16,850 bases of DNA from contig PAYI01000018.1 in assembly GCA_002714815.1 (NCBI GenBank), positions 1 to 16,850 on the forward strand, in the 5' to 3' direction. Below the pieces are notes generated by a model. The model did no database searches, was not told where the DNA came from, and saw only the letters and a program-made list of their open reading frames with translations. Origin of the DNA: Flavobacteriaceae bacterium. GTDB taxonomy: Bacteria > Bacteroidota > Bacteroidia > Flavobacteriales > Flavobacteriaceae. Of this stretch, positions 14,072-16,850 are shown in pieces (the stretch's first letter is position 1; every line of letters starts with the position of its first letter). Made by a program: the position numbers and the translations under genes.

Positions 14072-16513
14072 TTAAGAGCCACACATCAAACAGTCGTCAT
14101 CTTCGCTTTCTTTTGCCTGAGAAAGCATCTGTTTTAATTCCTCTTGGGAGAGAGGTTCTACAGGTACAGAGCTTGATTTTGATTTTGACGCAGTTGCTAC
14201 TGGAGTTGTTATGGCTGCTTCTACCTCAGTTATTTTTGCCTTTGCCTTGTTATCAAGAGTAAACTTAATAGCATCAACTGCAGATTTTGTTCTTAAATAA
14301 TACATTCCTGTTTTAAGACCGGATTTCCATCCATAGAAATGCATAGAAGTTAATTTTGACATCGTAGCACCTTCCATAAAGAGGTTGAGGGATTGTGACT
14401 GGTCAATAAAGTAACCACGTTGTCTTGACATATCAATTATATCCTTCATACTCATTTCCCAAACTGTGCGATAAAGCTCTTTAATGTCATCTGAAATGCC
14501 CTCTATATTTTGAATTGATCCATTATTACGCATTAATTCTTGCTTAATATCCTCATTCCATAAGCCTCTTTCAACAAGATCCTCCAGCAAATGTTTATTT
14601 ACGACAATAAACTCTCCTGAGAGTACACGACGAGTGTAAATATTGGAGGTATATGGCTCGAAACATTCATTATTTCCAAGGATTTGAGAAGTACTAGCTG
14701 TAGGCATTGGTGCTACTAAAAGCGAGTTTCGAACTCCATACTTTTTAACAGTCTTCCTCAAGGCTCCCCAGTCCCAACGTCCACTAAGCTCATTATCTTT
14801 AATACCCCAGAGGTTATGTTGAAATTCACCTTTTGAAATTGGGGATCCCTTGTAGGTTTCATAAGCACCTTCTTTTTCAGCTTCTTTAGAAGAGGCTGTT
14901 ACTGCAGCAAAATAAATTGTTTCAAAAATCTCTTGATTGAGTTCCTTTGCCTTTTCTGAAGTGAATGGTAAACGTAACATGATAAAGGCGTCAGCTAAAC
15001 CCTGAACACCCAAACCTATAGGGCGATGTCTAAAATTCGAGTTTTCGGCTTCCTTAACAGGATAGTAATTACGATCGATAACACGGTTTAAGTTTTTTGT
15101 AACTCTAACTGTAACGTCAAAAAGCGCTTTATGATCAAACTTACCATCTTTAACAAACATAGGTAAGGCAATAGAAGCTAGATTACACACTGCTATCTCT
15201 TTATCCGAAGTATACTCTAATATTTCAGTACACAAATTTGAAGAACGAATTGTTCCTAGATTCTTTTGATTGGATTTGCGATTAGCAGAATCTTTGTAAA
15301 GCATATAAGGAGTTCCTGTCTCAATTTGTGATTCTAATATTTTTTCCCAAAGCTCACGAGCATTAATGGTTTTTCTCCCTTTTCCTTCGGCTTCATATTT
15401 TTCATATAGCTTTTCAAACTCATCTCCATGAACATCATAAAGGTTTGGACATTCATTGGGACACATAAGAGTCCATTTTGCATCTTCTTCTACCCTTTTC
15501 ATAAACAAATCTGGTGTCCACATGGCATAGAAAAGATCTCTAGCGCGCATTTCTTCCTTTCCATGATTCTTTTTTAATTCTAAAAAGTCAAAAATATCTG
15601 CATGCCACGGTTCTATATATATAGCAAAAGACCCTTTTCTTTTACCTCCCCCTTGATCTACATAACGAGCCGTATCATTAAAAACTCGAAGCATAGGAAC
15701 AATTCCATTTGAAGTGCCGTTGGTCCCTGCAATATAAGAACCGGTAGCTCTAATGTTATGAATAGAAAGACCAATTCCGCCAGCCGATTGTGAGATTTTG
15801 GCAGTTTGTTTTAAGGTATCATAAATCCCATCAATACTGTCGTCTTTCATAGTCAAAAGGAAACAAGAGGACATTTGTGGTTTAGGGGTCCCTGAATTAA
15901 AAAGGGTGGGTGTAGCGTGTGTAAAATATCGCTTAGACATTAACTCATATGTTTCCAAAGCTGCCTCTATGTCATCTAAGTGAATTCCAATAGATACTCT
16001 CATAAGCATATGTTGGGGGCGTTCTACTATTTTACCATTAAGTTTCAAAAGATATGATCGCTCTAAGGTTTTAAAACCAAAAAAATCATACCCAAAATCA
16101 CGGTTATATATAATACTAGAATCAAGCTTGTCAGCGTTTTTTTTAATTATTTTATGTACTTGGTCTGAAAGTAAGGGTGCCTTTTTACCTGTTCTTGGAT
16201 TAATGTAGTTATACATATCTTCCATAGTTTCTGAAAAAGACTTTTTTGTGTTTTTATGTAGATTGGAAACAGAAATACGAGCAGCTAACTTTGCATAATC
16301 AGGGTGTGTTGTGGTCATTGTAGCAGCTATCTCTGCAGCAAGATTGTCCAACTCTGAGGTAGTAACTCCATCGTAAAGCCCTTCAATTACTCGCATAGCT
16401 ACCCTTACAGGATCTACTAAAGGGTTAAGACCGTAATTTAATTTGCGAATTCGGGCTGTAATTTTGTCGAACATGATTGGCTCTTTTCGGCCATCTCTTT
16501 TTACTACAAACAT
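14072..16513 (-). CDS. nrdA: Class Ia ribonucleoside-diphosphate reductase, alpha subunit
   Basis: An 813-residue catalytic subunit that reduces ribonucleoside diphosphates to deoxy forms, supplying DNA synthesis. An N-terminal ATP cone (about 1-92, starting VVKRDGRKEP) provides overall dATP/ATP control. Active-site residues line up with eukaryotic R1: C217 in SSCFLL, N426, C428 and E430 in NLCTE (radical cysteine C428), and C443 in AVCNLAS. The tyrosine pair Y738-Y739 (GMYYLRT) completes the radical transfer path. The C-terminal swinging tail ends C-L-M-C-G-S (C808, C811) for reduction by thioredoxin or glutaredoxin, after a Ser/Lys/Ala-rich linker (about 770-800). No intein or frameshift is seen. 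It lies 79 bp downstream of nrdB on the same strand, with no promoter box between, so it is read as an nrdBA operon. Confidence 0.98.
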   Translation of the reverse strand: MFVVKRDGRKEPIMFDKITARIRKLNYGLNPLVDPVRVAMRVIEGLYDGVTTSELDNLAAEIAATMTTTHPDYAKLAARISVSNLHKNTKKSFSETMEDMYNYINPRTGKKAPLLSDQVHKIIKKNADKLDSSIIYNRDFGYDFFGFKTLERSYLLKLNGKIVERPQHMLMRVSIGIHLDDIEAALETYELMSKRYFTHATPTLFNSGTPKPQMSSCFLLTMKDDSIDGIYDTLKQTAKISQSAGGIGLSIHNIRATGSYIAGTNGTSNGIVPMLRVFNDTARYVDQGGGKRKGSFAIYIEPWHADIFDFLELKKNHGKEEMRARDLFYAMWTPDLFMKRVEEDAKWTLMCPNECPNLYDVHGDEFEKLYEKYEAEGKGRKTINARELWEKILESQIETGTPYMLYKDSANRKSNQKNLGTIRSSNLCTEILEYTSDKEIAVCNLASIALPMFVKDGKFDHKALFDVTVRVTKNLNRVIDRNYYPVKEAENSNFRHRPIGLGVQGLADAFIMLRLPFTSEKAKELNQEIFETIYFAAVTASSKEAEKEGAYETYKGSPISKGEFQHNLWGIKDNELSGRWDWGALRKTVKKYGVRNSLLVAPMPTASTSQILGNNECFEPYTSNIYTRRVLSGEFIVVNKHLLEDLVERGLWNEDIKQELMRNNGSIQNIEGISDDIKELYRTVWEMSMKDIIDMSRQRGYFIDQSQSLNLFMEGATMSKLTSMHFYGWKSGLKTGMYYLRTKSAVDAIKFTLDNKAKAKITEVEAAITTPVATASKSKSSSVPVEPLSQEELKQMLSQAKESEDDDCLMCGS

Positions 16514-16592
16514 TTTTTACACTTTAAAGATTTAGATTTAATAATTAATAATTAGGAAGAAAAAAAGAATTACTTAGAATGAAGATTATAAA

Positions 16593-16850
16593 TTAAAAAT
16601 CAGCATCAAAACTGATTTTCTCATCTTTCTGTTCATTATTTAATACTCCCGCTTTTTGATATTCCCCAACACGCTTTTCGAAAAAATTGGTCTTCCCTTG
16701 AAGGGAGATCATATCCATGAAATCAAATGGATTTTCTACATTAAACTCTTTTTCCAGCCCCAATTCTACTAAAAGCCTATCAGTAACAAACTCGAGATAT
16801 TGTGTCATCAACTTTGCATTCATTCCAATAAGACTAATAGGAAGAGATTC
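16593..16850 (-). CDS. nrdB: Ribonucleoside-diphosphate reductase, beta subunit (partial, C-terminal part)
   Basis: The reading frame is open to the right edge of the window, so only the C-terminal 85 codons are present; the methionine at 16823 is internal, preceded in frame by ESLPISLIG. The motifs LIGMN, FVTDRLL, NPFDFM and TNFFEKRVGEYQKAG are diagnostic of class Ia/Ib small subunits. The extreme C-terminus FDADF is the peptide that docks onto the alpha subunit and resembles that of eukaryotic R2. The di-iron ligands and radical tyrosine lie outside the window. The gene is upstream of nrdA on the same strand. Confidence 0.96.
   Translation of the reverse strand, partial: ESLPISLIGMNAKLMTQYLEFVTDRLLVELGLEKEFNVENPFDFMDMISLQGKTNFFEKRVGEYQKAGVLNNEQKDEKISFDADF

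Noticed and set aside
14072..16513. Possible intein or anaerobic (class III) reductase
   Set aside because: The reading frame is continuous at normal class Ia length, with all R1 cysteines and the tail CxxC; there is no glycyl-radical motif or inserted domain.

Overview
The window (about one third G+C) reads as a chromosomal segment of a Bacteroidota bacterium, most probably a member of the Flavobacteriia. The evidence is the gene content: a DUF2723 membrane protein, a TonB-dependent receptor with an N-terminal carboxypeptidase-regulatory-like domain, a Pit transporter with a long PhoU-like tail, a MORN/YwqK-type secreted protein and a eukaryote-like class Ia ribonucleotide reductase. Several genes are also preceded by the Bacteroidota -7 promoter box TAnnTTTG, and there are no convincing Shine-Dalgarno sites. 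I see no insertion sequence, phage gene, integrase or CRISPR array, so this looks like ordinary core or flexible chromosome and not an island.

Layout. A tRNA-Gln(UUG) gene on the minus strand lies near the left edge; bases 1-155 hold no gene I can support. On the plus strand follows a large DUF2723 (GT-C-fold, TMEM260-like) membrane protein. It converges, with one base between the stop codons, on a minus-strand group read in the order dgt (dNTP triphosphohydrolase), membrane-anchored metallophosphoesterase, cysteine-free thioredoxin-like protein. From a divergent 175-bp promoter region, a plus-strand cluster runs rightwards: surface lipoprotein with a beta-helix fold, TonB-dependent receptor, Pit-family phosphate permease with PhoU-like tail. 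It converges, three bases apart, on a small secreted MORN-like protein. The right end carries nrdA and the 3' part of nrdB on the minus strand, with a clear terminator after nrdA. No gene-free stretch exceeds 300 bases.

How the genes may work together. The lipoprotein, receptor and Pit trio has the shape of a complete two-membrane uptake route: surface binding, TonB-driven outer-membrane passage, and inner-membrane phosphate symport with a possible regulatory tail. It is not a SusCD pair, because the lipoprotein is not SusD-like. A hairpin terminator between lipoprotein and receptor suggests attenuated expression. Direct repeats with an 11-bp period, shaped like a Pho box, lie upstream of the neighbouring MORN gene. 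Phosphate as the transported substrate is an inference from the Pit neighbour. dgt and nrdBA both act on the dNTP pool but are separate units here.
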